Both the position numbers and the translations under genes were made by a program. This document shows, piece after piece, positions 42,601 through 53,949 of a stretch of DNA of 64,000 nt. The DNA is from Lathyrus oleraceus. Its lineage: Eukaryota; Streptophyta; Magnoliopsida; Fabales; Fabaceae. The notes below the pieces were generated by a model that had not been told where the DNA came from, did not search any database, and worked only from the letters and a program-made list of their open reading frames with translations. The DNA lies in contig NC_066579.1 in the NCBI RefSeq assembly GCF_024323335.1, positions 55,061,271-55,125,270 on the forward strand. Reading direction: 5' to 3'. How positions within the stretch are numbered: position 1 is the stretch's first letter; each line of letters opens with the position of its first letter.

Positions 42601-45384
42601 TTAGGTCGGGAGGCATAAAACCACTCGCCTTGTGGTTCGCAAAGTCTGCAAACCATGCCTAACTTGAACTTTAAACAGTTTTTCATCAGGAAATTCTTCC
42701 CGGATTTCCTTCTCCGACGCGGTAACCTCCACATTCACCAAGCGGGATAAATGATCCGCCACCAAATTTTCCGATCCCTTCTTGTCTTTAATTTCCACAT
42801 CAAATTCTTGTAACAAGAGGATCCAACGGATGAGCCTTTGCTTCGAATCCGGTTTGGTGAGCAGATATTTAATCGCCACGTGGTCGGTATACACTACGAC
42901 TTTAGACCCTATAAGATAAGATCTAAACTTTTCAAGCGCGTACACTATTGCAAGTAGTTCTTTCTCCGTGGTGGCATAGTTTATTTGAGCCTCGTTAAGA
43001 ACCTTACTTGCATAATGTATCGCATGAAATTTTTTATCTTTTCTTTGGCCAAGTACCGCTCCAACTGCGTAGTCGCTCGCATCACACATTAGTTCAAAAT
43101 TTTCATTCCAATTGGGAGCGACTATTATTGGAGCGGTAACCAATTTTTCTTTTAAAGTTTCGAAAGCTTGCAAACAATCATCGGTTAAGAGAAATACCTG
43201 GTCCTTAGCGAGCAAATTGCTCAAAGGCTTAGCCACCTTTGAGAAGTCCTTGATAAAGCACCGATAGAACCCGGCGTGCCCCAAAAAGCTACGGATGCCC
43301 TTCACATTCACCGGAGGAGGTAATTTTTCTATCACTTCAACCTTAGCTCTATCCACTTCAAGCCCCCTTCTAGAGACTTTGTGGCCTAGCACGATCCCCT
43401 CGGTCACCATGAAGTGACACTTCTCCCAATTAAGCACCAAATTGGTCTTCACACATCTTTCCAACACCGTTTTCAAGTTTGCCAAGCATAGACTAAAAGA
43501 CCCACCAAATACCGAGAAGTCATCCATGAAGACTTCCATTGTTTTCTCTATCAGATCGGCAAAAATGGCTTGCACACATCGTTGGAAAGTCGCCGGTGCA
43601 TTGCACAACCCAAAGGGCATTTTTCGGTATGCGAACACTCCAAACGGGCACGTGAAAGCCGTCTTCTCATGATCGGCCGGGTCAACCGCAATTTGGTTGT
43701 ACCCGGAGTAGCCGTCCAAAAAACAATAGTATTGTTGGCCCGAGAGTCTTTCGAGCATTTGATCCATGAATGGGAGTGGAAAATGGTCCTTCCGAGTCGC
43801 GGTATTCAATCGCCTATAATCAATACACATTCTCCACCCCGTTGCAACTTCAGTAGGGATCAATTCATCCTTGTCATTTCGGATTACGGTAATTCCACCC
43901 TTCTTCGGAACCACGTGCACAGGACTAACCCACGGACTATCCGAGATCGGGTAAATCATCCCCGCATCCAACAGCTTTACAACTTCCTTTCGAACAACCT
44001 CCTTCATGGTAGGATTTAAGCGGCGTTGTGGTTGAGCTACCGGCTTGAAATCCTCTTCCATCAAAATCTTATGCATACAATAAGAGGTACTAATTCCTTT
44101 TAGATCGGAAAGAGTCCAACCCATGGCTTCTTGATTTGTTTTTAGCACGGTGATCAGATGGGCTTCTTCTTCATTTGTCAAAAGGTTGCTTATGATGACC
44201 GGCTTTGCCTCGGTCTCATCTAGGAATACATACTTCAAAGTAGAGGGTAGTGTTTTCAATTCAATAGGTGCTTTTTCGTCAATAACCTCCTTCTTCAAGT
44301 CTTCTTCCTCTACTTCCCACGGTTGTAGGTCGTCTAAACTATCAAGTTCCTTTAAGCATTCCTCAAGAGCTAGCTCTTCTTCAATGGTGAAAACCTCCAA
44401 TGAGTCGTCAAGAGCTAACTCCATAGGAGATATCTCATTAATATGCTTTGAAACTTCCAAAATAGCGTCTTCGGTCACATCGATGCGAAAGCTATCATTT
44501 CTATCTTTTGAGTGCTTCGTTGCTTCGAATAGATCGAATGTTACTTCCTCATTTTGGACTCTGACCTTCATTAAACCGTCATCAACATCTATCATCATTC
44601 GCGCGGTCTTCATGAATGGTCGGCCCAAGATGAGCGGAGCATCATCATCTTCCTCCATATCAATAACAATAAAATCGACCGGGAAAAAGAATTTGTCGAC
44701 TTTAACCAACACATCTTGGGCTACCCCATGAGGATGGGTTGTCGACTTATCCGCCAATTGCAACATCATTCGGATGGACTTAATTTCGATGTTGCCAAGC
44801 CTCTTTATAATAGACAAAGGTATAAGATTAATGCTCGACCCCAAGTCAATTAGTCCCTTCCAGACATAGATATCTCCAATTTTAACTGGCAAAGTAACTC
44901 TTCCCGGATCAACCTCTTTTTTTGGAAGCGTCCTTTGAATAATGGCACTACAACTCGCATCAAGGATGATGGTCTCCGGTTCCGTATACCTCCGTTTTTT
45001 TGTAAGTATGTCCTTCATGAACTTGGCATACTTGGGCATTTGCTCCAAGGCTTCGGCAAACGGAATGTTTATTTGTAATTGTTTAAAAATATCCATGAAC
45101 CGGGCGTAATGTCGTTTATTCTCTCTTTTGGACAGGGCATGAGGATAAGGTAGATTTTGGATTTGAGTAGTGCTCACTACCTCCTTTCCCTTTGCAACTC
45201 TAGCACTCCTCCATCTAGGCTTTTTCACTTCCTCCCCCCTTACTTCATCAATCGTATTTTTCTCAATCTCCACACTTTTTTTCTTTTCAACTTCACCATT
45301 CTTTTCGTTATTTTCAACTTCTTCCTCCTTATTCCACTCCCCCACTTCACCATCAACATTTTCCTCCAATATTTCCTCCTCATT
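42601..45384 (-). CDS. Element E protease, RT and RNase H
   Basis: Long open frame, first ATG at 45369. Glu/Lys-rich N-terminus; KAKFMKDILTKKRR-like region (KYAKFMKDILTKKRRY); protease GLIDLGSSINLIPLS with DLG instead of DTG, normal for Athila; LILGRPFMKTA; RT with WRMCIDYRRLNTAT, FLDGYSGYNQI and EVFMDDFSVFG; RNase H with LMCDASDYAVGAVLGQ and NLVADHLSRL. It is separated from gag by a TAA (45385-45387) and loses frame near 42658 before integrase. The short frames on the opposite strand are shadows. Confidence 0.92.
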   Translation of the reverse strand, partial: NEEEILEENVDGEVGEWNKEEEVENNEKNGEVEKKKSVEIEKNTIDEVRGEEVKKPRWRSARVAKGKEVVSTTQIQNLPYPHALSKRENKRHYARFMDIFKQLQINIPFAEALEQMPKYAKFMKDILTKKRRYTEPETIILDASCSAIIQRTLPKKEVDPGRVTLPVKIGDIYVWKGLIDLGSSINLIPLSIIKRLGNIEIKSIRMMLQLADKSTTHPHGVAQDVLVKVDKFFFPVDFIVIDMEEDDDAPLILGRPFMKTARMMIDVDDGLMKVRVQNEEVTFDLFEATKHSKDRNDSFRIDVTEDAILEVSKHINEISPMELALDDSLEVFTIEEELALEECLKELDSLDDLQPWEVEEEDLKKEVIDEKAPIELKTLPSTLKYVFLDETEAKPVIISNLLTNEEEAHLITVLKTNQEAMGWTLSDLKGISTSYCMHKILMEEDFKPVAQPQRRLNPTMKEVVRKEVVKLLDAGMIYPISDSPWVSPVHVVPKKGGITVIRNDKDELIPTEVATGWRMCIDYRRLNTATRKDHFPLPFMDQMLERLSGQQYYCFLDGYSGYNQIAVDPADHEKTAFTCPFGVFAYRKMPFGLCNAPATFQRCVQAIFADLIEKTMEVFMDDFSVFGGSFSLCLANLKTVLERCVKTNLVLNWEKCHFMVTEGIVLGHKVSRRGLEVDRAKVEVIEKLPPPVNVKGIRSFLGHAGFYRCFIKDFSKVAKPLSNLLAKDQVFLLTDDCLQAFETLKEKLVTAPIIVAPNWNENFELMCDASDYAVGAVLGQRKDKKFHAIHYASKVLNEAQINYATTEKELLAIVYALEKFRSYLIGSKVVVYTDHVAIKYLLTKPDSKQRLIRWILLLQEFDVEIKDKKGSENLVADHLSRLVNVEVTASEKEIREEFPDEKLFKVQVRHGLQTLRTTRRVVLCLPT

Positions 45385-46891
45385 TTATTTCTTTTTCTCT
45401 CTTTGTTCACTCTCAACTCTTTTGTTATTTTCACTCATCAACTCCTTCCCACTTCTCGTTGTGACCGCCTTACAATGCTCCTTAGGATTTGTTTGCGTAT
45501 TTGCCGAAAAGGAAGGACCGGTTTGTTGTTCCGCGATTTGCTTAGCAAGTTGCCCAACTTGAGTCTCGAGATTTTTTATGGCCGCGTCGTTGCTTTTTTG
45601 ATTTGCCATTGACATTTGCATGAATTGTGTCAATGTGTCTTCCAACTTAGAAGTTACGACCGGCGGTTGTTGAGGTATATAAGGATTTTTGGGGGGGGGG
45701 GGTTTGACGGCTAGAAGAACCACCTCCATAACCTTGGTTATGGTAATAGTTACTCCTAGGTTGGAACCCTTGGTTCCCTTGGTAATGTTGTTGTTGATTT
45801 TGAGGGTGCGGTTGATAAGGTTGTTGTTGTTGTTGTTGTCTCGGTTGGTAGTCCCTTTGGTTTGCCATGTAGTTTACATCTTCGAATCCCGGAGGTGGAC
45901 AGAATCCGGTGTCATGCTCACCTTTACAAAGCTCACAACAAGCTATTTGTTTAGCTTTAGACGGTTCTCTCAACTCTTTAATTTGTTGCGTTAAGAGTTC
46001 CACTTGTTGTGAGATGAGCTTGTTTTGGGCAAGGATGGCATCGTTCGTCCCTAGCTCAAGCACTCCCGACTTCTTCAAAGAGTTGCCTCGACTTTGACTC
46101 TGAAGATCATTTAGAGCCATTCGATTTATAATGTTTGTAGCTTCTTCGGCACTTTTTGACAATAAAGAGCCACCCGAGGTAGCATCCAACAACGTCTTGC
46201 AATTTGGTTGAAGTCCATTTTTGAAGATATGGATTTGAGTCAATTCATCAAATCCATGCCCTTTACATTTCCTAAGCATGGACTTGAATCTTTCCCACGC
46301 TTCATTTAAGGATTCATTGATTCCTTGTGCAAACACCGAGATGGCCGTCTTTGATTCCATGAACCGGTTATGGGAGAAGAATCTTTCGATAAACTTTTCT
46401 TCTAACACGTTCCAGTCTGTCATTACGGCTGGTGTTTGGTCTAAGTACCAATCTTTTGCTTTGCCGAGCAAAGCGTGGGGAAATAATCTTCGGAACAATG
46501 GGAGCTCCTGAGCCTGATCCACTCCGGCCGCCAATGCTATCTCATAAAATTTTGTGAGAAAAGTAAGGGGATCTTCATGGTCCATTCCGGTGAATGGACT
46601 TCCATATAATAAATTGAGAGTTCCCGTTTTCATCTCAGCTTGCCTTCCCGTGTGGTTGGCAAACTGAGCCGTGTTTCTTGGACTGTTTATGCATGGAGTA
46701 GAAATAGGTGGTGGTGGTGGCTCCATGTTAGGTATGAATGGTGGTGGATTTGTGGTAGAAGAACTTTCTCCTTGCTCTTGACGTTGTCTAGCCTGTTGCC
46801 TCCTACGTCTCGTTTTGCTATTGTTCCTCCTTGCGGTTCTTTCGATCTCGGGATCAAAAAGAAGTTCGTCCACAGGGATTTTCCCTCGCAT
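45385..46891 (-). pseudogene. Element E gag, frameshifted at a 12-base C run
   Basis: Starts at MRGKIPVDELLFDPEIERTA, typical of Athila gag. The gag domain (NLLYGSPFTGMDHEDPLTFL, AKDWYLDQTP, NEAWERFKSMLRKCKGHG) is followed by a zinc-knuckle-like CELCKGEHDTGFC (C-x2-C-x3-H-x4-C) and a Gln-rich, Pro-rich stretch. At the C12 run (plus 45691-45702) the frame changes; the second frame carries the conserved tail (DTLTQFMQMSMANQKS, NLETQVGQLAKQIAE, VTTRSGK) to TAA at 45385-45387. A homopolymer indel is the likely cause, by replication slippage or sequencing error. Confidence 0.88.
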
Positions 46892-46997
46892 AAAACGTAA
46901 GCTGCACACTAAACCAAACAGATTACAAGCACAAGTCAAAAATTCGAAAGCTAAAAATTAAGCAACCATTGCAATGCTCGCAGTATCAATTTACAAT

Positions 46998-47014
46998 CCC
47001 CGGCAACGGCGCCA
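46998..47014 (-). other. Element E primer binding site (tRNA-Asp type)
   Basis: Reads TGGCGCCGTTGCCGGGG on the - strand, 3 bases inside the LTR edge. This is the primer site known from Athila/Calypso-type elements and supports the family call. Confidence 0.88.
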
Positions 47015-47017
47015 TTT

Positions 47018-48524
47018 TGTTAGTTGTAATTTTAAGTGTCGGGTTTTTGTTATCGTATCCACAGGGATTGTAAGATATCACCGCCGTTCGATGGTTGTAT
47101 TAATTCTAGCTTTAGGTAACAATAGGGTTTTGGTTGTTGTCACGTTATCTTGCATAAAAATGTAATAAAATGCGGTAAAAGTTATGGTTTGAATATTTGA
47201 GAAATATTGCCAAAGTTAGGGTTCAACGATCACTTTGCATGTATTTGTTCGGTCAACAATCTTATAAACTCCTTTAGATGATAAATTATTTCACAAAGTC
47301 CTCCCAATGTGTTTCTCTCGAACACACATTGTGAGTTTTCCCATTTTGATCGATTGTTTATCTCTAACACAACCTATCAAAATGACAACTTTTTGGTTCA
47401 ACCTTATGGTGAACAAAATCATTCATTACTATCTCTAGCTAACAAACAAGATTGGATGAAAACCTAGGTTAAGAGTTGGTAAACATCTCTCGATCATAAA
47501 CCAACACAAAGAGTTTTGAATAAGAACAAATTTTTCATCATATATTCACCATTAAAGAGTTTACACATGAAGATCCTTACATTTACACACAAAGCTAGTG
47601 ATCATCTACATCTAACCTTGACAAATGGAGGACTTAGCTACTCATTTTCATGGTAGCTTGGTCGGCAAGTTTCGGAAGAAGGTTGATCAACATCCGAGTC
47701 GAATAATCGAGATTGGATGGGAATCCACCTTCTTTTTGTAAAAGATGGTTAAGAGATGAAGAGAAATGAAATTTAGGGCACAAAAGCTTCTAAGAACAAT
47801 GCTGTAAAAATATCTAGAAAAGGTGCAAAAGTATGGAAAACTAGGTATGGCTCCAAAAAGTGGCACTTGCTACTTATAGAGTTGTACTGGGCTGTCTTGC
47901 TCGCTAGGCGAGCAGAATGGCTCGCCTAGCGAGGGTCTAATTGAGGCACCAGAGGCACCTGCGCCCAGAGAAACAGCCTATCTCAGACTGTCATGTTCGC
48001 CTAGCGAACAAAACCTTCGCCTAGCGAAGGACACGCTTCAACCCTCGCTCCAGCGAGGTTGAGAGGTTTGGCTATTGGAATGCTCGCTGGGAACTCGCTA
48101 GAGCCTCGCCCAGCGAGTGAGTGTTGGCTGTGCTTTTCACTAAGTCTGGAAGCGTTCGCTGCAACGTTCGTTGGAAGCTCGCCTAGCGAGTTTGGTCATG
48201 TTTGCCACTGTAAAATCCTGGAGCATTTCGCTGGACCCTCGCTAGACACTCGCCTAGCGAGTGCTTCGCCACAGCCCTCGCCTAGCGAGCAAGCTGATGA
48301 ATGCTTGTTTTATTTGGTCCCTTTGCCAAATTCTTTGTGTCTTCACTTTCTATTATTTCATGCCTAATTCCTGCATAATAACACACAAATCAAAGGGACC
48401 AAGATAGATTATCATTGTATTGCATTTCATCTGAAACAAAGGTGGTTTCGACATTTTAGCAAGGAAATAGAGTGAAAGATGCCCACACATGATAGCTCAA
48501 ATAAGCACTTTTGGGCATCTAACA
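47018..48524 (-). repeat. Element E 5' LTR (right copy, 1,507 bp)
   Basis: Same length as the left copy and nearly identical, with about 15-20 substitutions seen by eye, many of them C/T or G/A, for example in the dyad array. TATA (CTCTATAAGTAG on the - strand with one neighbouring C/T difference) lies near 47873. Confidence 0.93.
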
Positions 48525-48529
48525 GCATC

Positions 48530-49756
48530 TGACATCCAAGTTTTGTTTTGCTTTAAGGAGATTGGAATAAGTCCATTTATCGGCATCTGGTATCCAGGCT
48601 TTGTTTTGCTTTAGGAGGTTGGAATAAGTCCATTTATTGGCATCTGACATCCCTGTTTGTTTTAGGAGACTGGTGTTAATCCATCTATTGGTATCAGGTA
48701 TCCACCTTTGTTGTGAGATTGGAGTAAGCCCATATATTGGCATCCGGTATCATTTGTTTTGCTTATTCGTTATTGCTCATTTGCCTATTCCTAAGGACAC
48801 ACTTGAATCATCTTCTATATGATCTCAAGAGGTGAACCTTTCTGAGAAGTTTTACACTCCTTTACCCATACCCTCTTTGTCCTAAACCTTTTCACATTGT
48901 TAATTCAAAACTTTGACATAGTGTGCAAACATCTTCATGTCTTTTCAAATTAGAAACCTGGACCCTAAGTCCTTGACTTTTCAAACTCCATTTCATAATA
49001 CTTCTTTGAATCAATCCTAATCATACTTTGACCATACTTTGTGAATACTCATAATTAATTAACTTCGCTCATTCAATTGTTTGATGACTTTGTCCATTCT
49101 TGTTAAGTTTTTTCACACATTAGCCATAGGTTTCAATTACCATAGCGGTTGATGTAAATCTTACCTTGTCCTTAGTGAGTTGATTGTAAGACTTCCGTAC
49201 TGAAAACAGGGTTAACCCCTCTAGTACGTCGAAGCCGTCTTCGCATGGTGGATTGTTGATTCACGTTGAGTTTTCTCCCATTGGTAATGAAAAGCCTTAG
49301 TGCTTGTGTTTTAAAATGAACTCACTGATATTATGGAAATCTTTTAGCCGAACTACGGCGTTTTGATCCTTACCTTTGATGGAAGGTACGTAGGCAACGG
49401 GTTCATCCGTTCAAACACAAAAACAATAAAAATTGTACATTCTTTTCTCATCATCCCATTCAAGTGTGCACAATATGTCATAAACAAATAAACATTTTCA
49501 TTCAACAAGTGTGAAAAGGGCTCCCTAGGAGTACCTAGGACGTTTTGGGTGCCTAACACCTTCCCATTGCATAATTTACCCCTTACCCAGATTCTCTGAT
49601 CTTTTTATTAGTTTTCTATGTGTAAAACTTCTTAGGCTTTTGTTCGCTTTTTAGCCATTCCTTAGGATAAATAAAAGTGCGGTGGCGACTCGATTCTTTG
49701 TATACTTTGCTTATGGTTTAATCAATAAATCATATAGCGACGAATACACCGCTACA
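48530..49756 (+). repeat. Element D 3' LTR, part 2
   Basis: Continues the LTR after E and its target repeat (48525-48529): rest of the minisatellite to about 48762, AATAAA at 49670-49675, the primer-site echo GTGGCGACTC at 49682-49691, and the end CGCTACA at 49756. The terminal 600 bp are also highly conserved in F. No gene is seen. Confidence 0.93.
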
Positions 49757-51410
49757 CACACATTTTCCTTTTACAGCAAGGCTAACTTTCAAGTGCACGA
49801 ACAATATGGCAGAGTACGAGGCCTGTATCATGGGATTGGAAGAGTGTATTGATCTTAGGATCAAGCATCTTAATGTATATGGTGATTCGGCCCTTGTTGT
49901 CAATCAGATCAAGGGTGAATGGGAGACGAATCAACCTGGCCTCATCCCATATAGAGATTATGCGAGGAGGATTTCAACTTTCTTTAATGAGGTCGATTTC
50001 CATCATATTCCTCGAGATGAGAATCGGATGGCAGATGCTCTTGCAACACTTGCTTCAATGATTGTGGTTAGACTGTGGAATGAAGTTCCCAATATCACCG
50101 TGATGTGCTTGGATAGACCAGCTCACGTATTTGCAATAGAGGAAGTGCAAGATGATAAGCCATGGTATTATGATATTAAGTGTTTTCTTCAGAGCCAGAT
50201 TTACTCGCCTGGGGCATCTGTGAAAGATAGAAAGACTTTGAGGAGATTGTCAGGCAGTTTCTACCTCAATGGAGAAGTGTTGCACAAGAGGAATTTTGAC
50301 ATGGTTTTGCTCAGATGCGTGGATAGACACGAAGCAGACCTGTTAATGACTGAGGTCCATGAGGGTTCATTTGGTACTCGTTCCAATGGACATGCCATGG
50401 CTAGAAAGATGTTGAGAGCAGGCTACTATTGGCTGACAATGGAGTCTGACTCCTGCAAGTATGTGAAGAAATGCCACAAGTGTCAGATTTATGCGGATAA
50501 GATTCATATTCCCCCGACACTTCTGAATGTGATTTCATCACCATGGCCTTTCTCTATGTGGGGAATTGACATGATTGGCATGATAGAACCAAAGGCGTCA
50601 AACGATCATAGATTTATTCTCGTAGCAATCGATTACTTCACCAAGTGGGTTGAAGCAGCGTCATATGCAAATGTGACTAGGCAGATGGTTGTGAAGTTTA
50701 TCAAGAATCAACTCATATGCCCATATGGTGTGCCAGACAAGATCATTATTGATAATGGATCTAACTTGAATAATAAGATGATGAAGGAGCAGTGTAGCGA
50801 GTTCAAGATTGCACATCATAATTCTTCTCCTTACAGACCCAAGATGAATGGGGCCGTTGAAGCTGCTAATAAGAATATCAAGAAGATTGTCCAGAAGATG
50901 GTTGTTACGTACAAGGATTGGCATGAGATGTTGCCATTCGCTTTGCATGGATATCGTACATCTGTCCGCACTTCAACAGGGGCAACCCCTTTCTCTCTTG
51001 TATACGGCATGGAGGTTGTGCTCCCAGTAGAGGTGGAGATCCCATCAATGAGAGTCTTGATGAAGGCCAAGTTGACTGATGTTGAATGGGTTCAGAGTCG
51101 TTACGACCAGCTGAATCTGATAGAAGAGAAGCGATTAACTGCCATGTGCCATGGTCAGTTATATCAGAAAAGGATGAAGAAAGCCTTCGATAAGAAAGTC
51201 AAGCCTCGTGTGTTCCGAGAAGGTGACCTCGTGCTCAAGAAAGTTTTGTCTTTCGCGCCCGATTCCAGGGGCAAGTGGACTCCAAACTATGAAGGTTCAT
51301 ATGTTTTTAAGAGGGCCTTTTCAGGCGGTGCTTTGATACTTACAACTATGTATGGGGAGGATTTCACTCGTCTTGTGAATTCAGATGCAGTCAAGAAATA
51401 CTTCGCCTAG
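49757..51410 (+). CDS. Element C pol part 2: second RNase H (rest) and integrase
   Basis: Resumes the C pol after D; the first five bases are the target duplication. The frame is open from the RNase H segment (MAEYEACIMGLEECIDLRI, NRMADALATLAS) through integrase: zinc finger (CHKCQIYADK), IDMIGMI, IDNGSN, NGAVEAANKN, and the C-terminal KVLSFAPDSRGKW region, stop at 51408-51410. Unlike D, no frameshift occurs between RNase H and integrase. The part from about 50295 to 50570 is far closer to D than its flanks are. Confidence 0.9.
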
Positions 51411-52248
51411 AAATAAAAACAGAATAGCTCGCTAAGTTGAAAACACGAAAGGGCGGCTTAGGAAAAAATGAGCGTCTCGGTGGATTGAAAACCCGAAAGG
51501 GCGATCCAGGCAAAAGTTAGAGACATAAAAAATGAATATGTATCCCGCTAGATTGAGTACCTCACCCTGGGGCAATCTAGGCAAAAATTAGGGATTTGGC
51601 AAGTAACTGCATCCTGACAAGACTTTGTTCTATAAGCTGTCATCTGTCAAAGATTCTCGCTCAGTCATCATCAACTGAAGCTTCAAATACATTGGATTCA
51701 AAGTTGGTGGAGAAATGGTCATTATGTTCAATGTAGCCTTTTTCCAATATATATCACCAATTTCAAATTTGTAAAGATCTATGGAGTCTCGCCATTTGCA
51801 GACTACCATCTCATCAAATAAATTTGAGCCTTTATCCAATTCTTTGCACTCCTATTTGTTTCTGTTCATCAAATGTTTCGCATGTTTTAATTGAGAAATA
51901 TCATTGTTTTAAATAAATAATTTTTTTTCATAAATTGTTTTTAAACAAAGTGAACATTCACAATGACAAAAGGATACTTGGGATGTCTTCAGTGCTCTCC
52001 CGAAGATGGTATGATTCCCAACAGGGTAAGACATTTGTTCATATTCCCAGCATGATTGTATCCTCTTCCTTCAAAGCCTGTTTGTGTTTTCCTCCCGAGC
52101 AGAGTAGTTGGTAAAGGTGTTCATCCTTATTTCCTTCAGCGGAGTAATGATCCTCCCTCCTCAACAGAGGTGATTTATCCGGTAGTGCAGGTGGTGACCT
52201 TGGAAACTTCTGATTTGGCGGTTGTTCCCCACAGAGTTCCATCCTCCC
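51411..52248 (+). other. Element C 3' UTR fragment with the three stem-loops
   Basis: Homologous to the first part of the D 3' UTR. Stem-loops at 51431-51461 (CTAAG/CTTAG), 51481-51508 (TGGAT/ATCCA around CCCGAAAGGG) and 51548-51580 (CTAGATTG/CAATCTAG). Further on are PBS-complement-like words (CCCGAGCAGAGTAG near 52097, CCCCACAGAGTTCC near 52227). It is cut off by F at 52249, with no polypurine tract before F, so the following LTR is not C's own. Confidence 0.8.
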
Positions 52249-53949
52249 TGTAAGACCCCAATTTTGGGCCCTAAGATCCCTCATGGCCCATATCATATCA
52301 TATCATGGCCTCAAGGATCATTGCATGTCTTTGTCCCCTTCTAGTGGATAGATTGCCTTGTGAGTTGATTTCTTGATCACCAAGCATACCTTGCATTTGT
52401 ATATCTTTGCCTTTCATATGTTTATTAACCAAAAGGTACAAAAATATTGTCAGTCTAACCTTGTTGCTTGCAGTGGAAGCAATCATCAGCAATTAGGTCA
52501 AACTCAGTCAACAGACAGTCAAAACAATGGATGGTGGCCATTCTTGCAGAATTTGGGCACCATGATCAATAATCAAAGGTTCATACATCTTGGGACATCA
52601 TCTGGAGTCAAGTTCTCAAGGAATTAGGGTTTGGAATTCATCAGAAGAGGTTCAATCATTCAAAACCCTAGAAAAGTCAAACTTGGTCAACAGTTGATTT
52701 AATCAAGAATTTGATGGATAGAATTGATCTGAAGAAGTTCATTCATGCTTGTATAAGCCTCATCTATCATGTTCAACCTCATCATGGAAGAAAATCAAGT
52801 CAAATCAGAAATTTTCCAGAAATAGCAAGTGGACCTGTAATTTCAACTGCCAAAAATGGAAACTTCTTGATCTTAAACTTACATCATGATACAAGCTTCA
52901 AATGAATTTTTGCCCAACATGAAAGTTGAAGATCTTGTTTTCCCATTTTCAAAAAGTCCAAGAACACCCAAATCCCATGTGTGGTTGTCAAGATATGATC
53001 AAATCATTTTCACCAATTTTTGAACTTCAAAGAGCCATATCTCCCAACCATAAGGCCAAATTTGGTGGGGTTTTTTCCTACAAACCACATTTTTCATCCT
53101 CTTTCCAAAAATATAAATTTCATGACCTAAAACCTTACCAATCAAAATGGCATTTTTGGACTTTTTGCATTTAAATTCAAAGTTTGACCAAACTTTGACT
53201 TTTGGCTTCTTTGACTTTTTCTTGATTTTGCCAATTGGGAAATGTTTCATATATCATTTGTGATTTGTTCCAAGCCTTAAATCATTATCACACCACCATT
53301 TTACCACATTTTTGGACCATAGTGCAATCTTGGCAATTTTAGCAAATGGTTTGAAAAGAGTAAGAAGCAAGTACAGTTCTGCAGCACACACAAAACAGCA
53401 ATTGTGCTGGCCACTAGCAGCTGGTAGCAGGCCCAAATCTGTGCATACAAACACACCTCCACTTCATTTATGGATAGTTAGCAATTTTGGCAAATGGAGC
53501 TCATTAAGCTAATCCAGCTTATCATTCCTTAAACCAATCTAAAACAGACATATAAAGTCTCTTTTCTGACATTTGCAGCCCTAGTGTTCACAGCCTCCAC
53601 AGACCAAAAACCCTCATTCTCTCTTCTTGCATTTTTGGCAATTGGCTTTTTTCTGCATAAACCATCAACAAACCTCAAATACCCTTGATTCCTCCACGAC
53701 ATAACCATCATTTAGAACCTTTGGCAAGCATGATTCACCACCTATTTTGCAGCTCGAATTCTGTTTTCTCTAAGAGCACTCCAATGACAGATTGAGATTT
53801 GGACCTAATCAAGTTTTGTTGAGCTAAGAGGCTTCAAGCAGCATCATCATAAACGTGGACCTGCACCTGTTTGCACTCAAATCAACCAAAACAGCACTGC
53901 CTCTGCTTCTGCTCTTCACATTGGTAAACTTTCGAATCCTTCATTTTCT

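Larger units (their letters stand above)
36257..48524 (-). mobile_element. Element E: Athila-type Ty3/gypsy retrotransposon
   Basis: 12,268 bp, LTRs of 1,507 bp each, target duplication GCATC at 36252-36256 and 48525-48529. Order on the - strand: 5' LTR (47018-48524), tRNA-Asp-type primer site, gag, protease-RT-RNase H, integrase, a spacer with promoter-like features, a 3' accessory ORF, polypurine tract, 3' LTR (36257-37763). All main ORFs carry at least one break. LTR identity of about 99 percent by eye indicates a young insertion, later than D. Confidence 0.93.
13763..49756 (+). mobile_element. Element D: nearly complete Ogre (Ty3/gypsy, Tat lineage), with E nested in it
   Basis: About 36.0 kb including the 12.3 kb element E; roughly 23.7 kb on its own. 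Order: 5' LTR, primer site, long leader, ORF1, gag-protease, intron, RT/RNase H/second RNase H/integrase, long 3' untranslated region, 3' LTR. Ends are TGTAAGACC and CGCTACA. Pol carries stops and a frameshift, so the copy is not autonomous now. The LTRs are nearly identical outside one deletion, which indicates a recent insertion. Confidence 0.93.

Noticed and set aside
43570..45612. Several + strand frames opposite the E RT and protease
   Set aside because: Antisense shadows of a strongly supported - strand pol gene.
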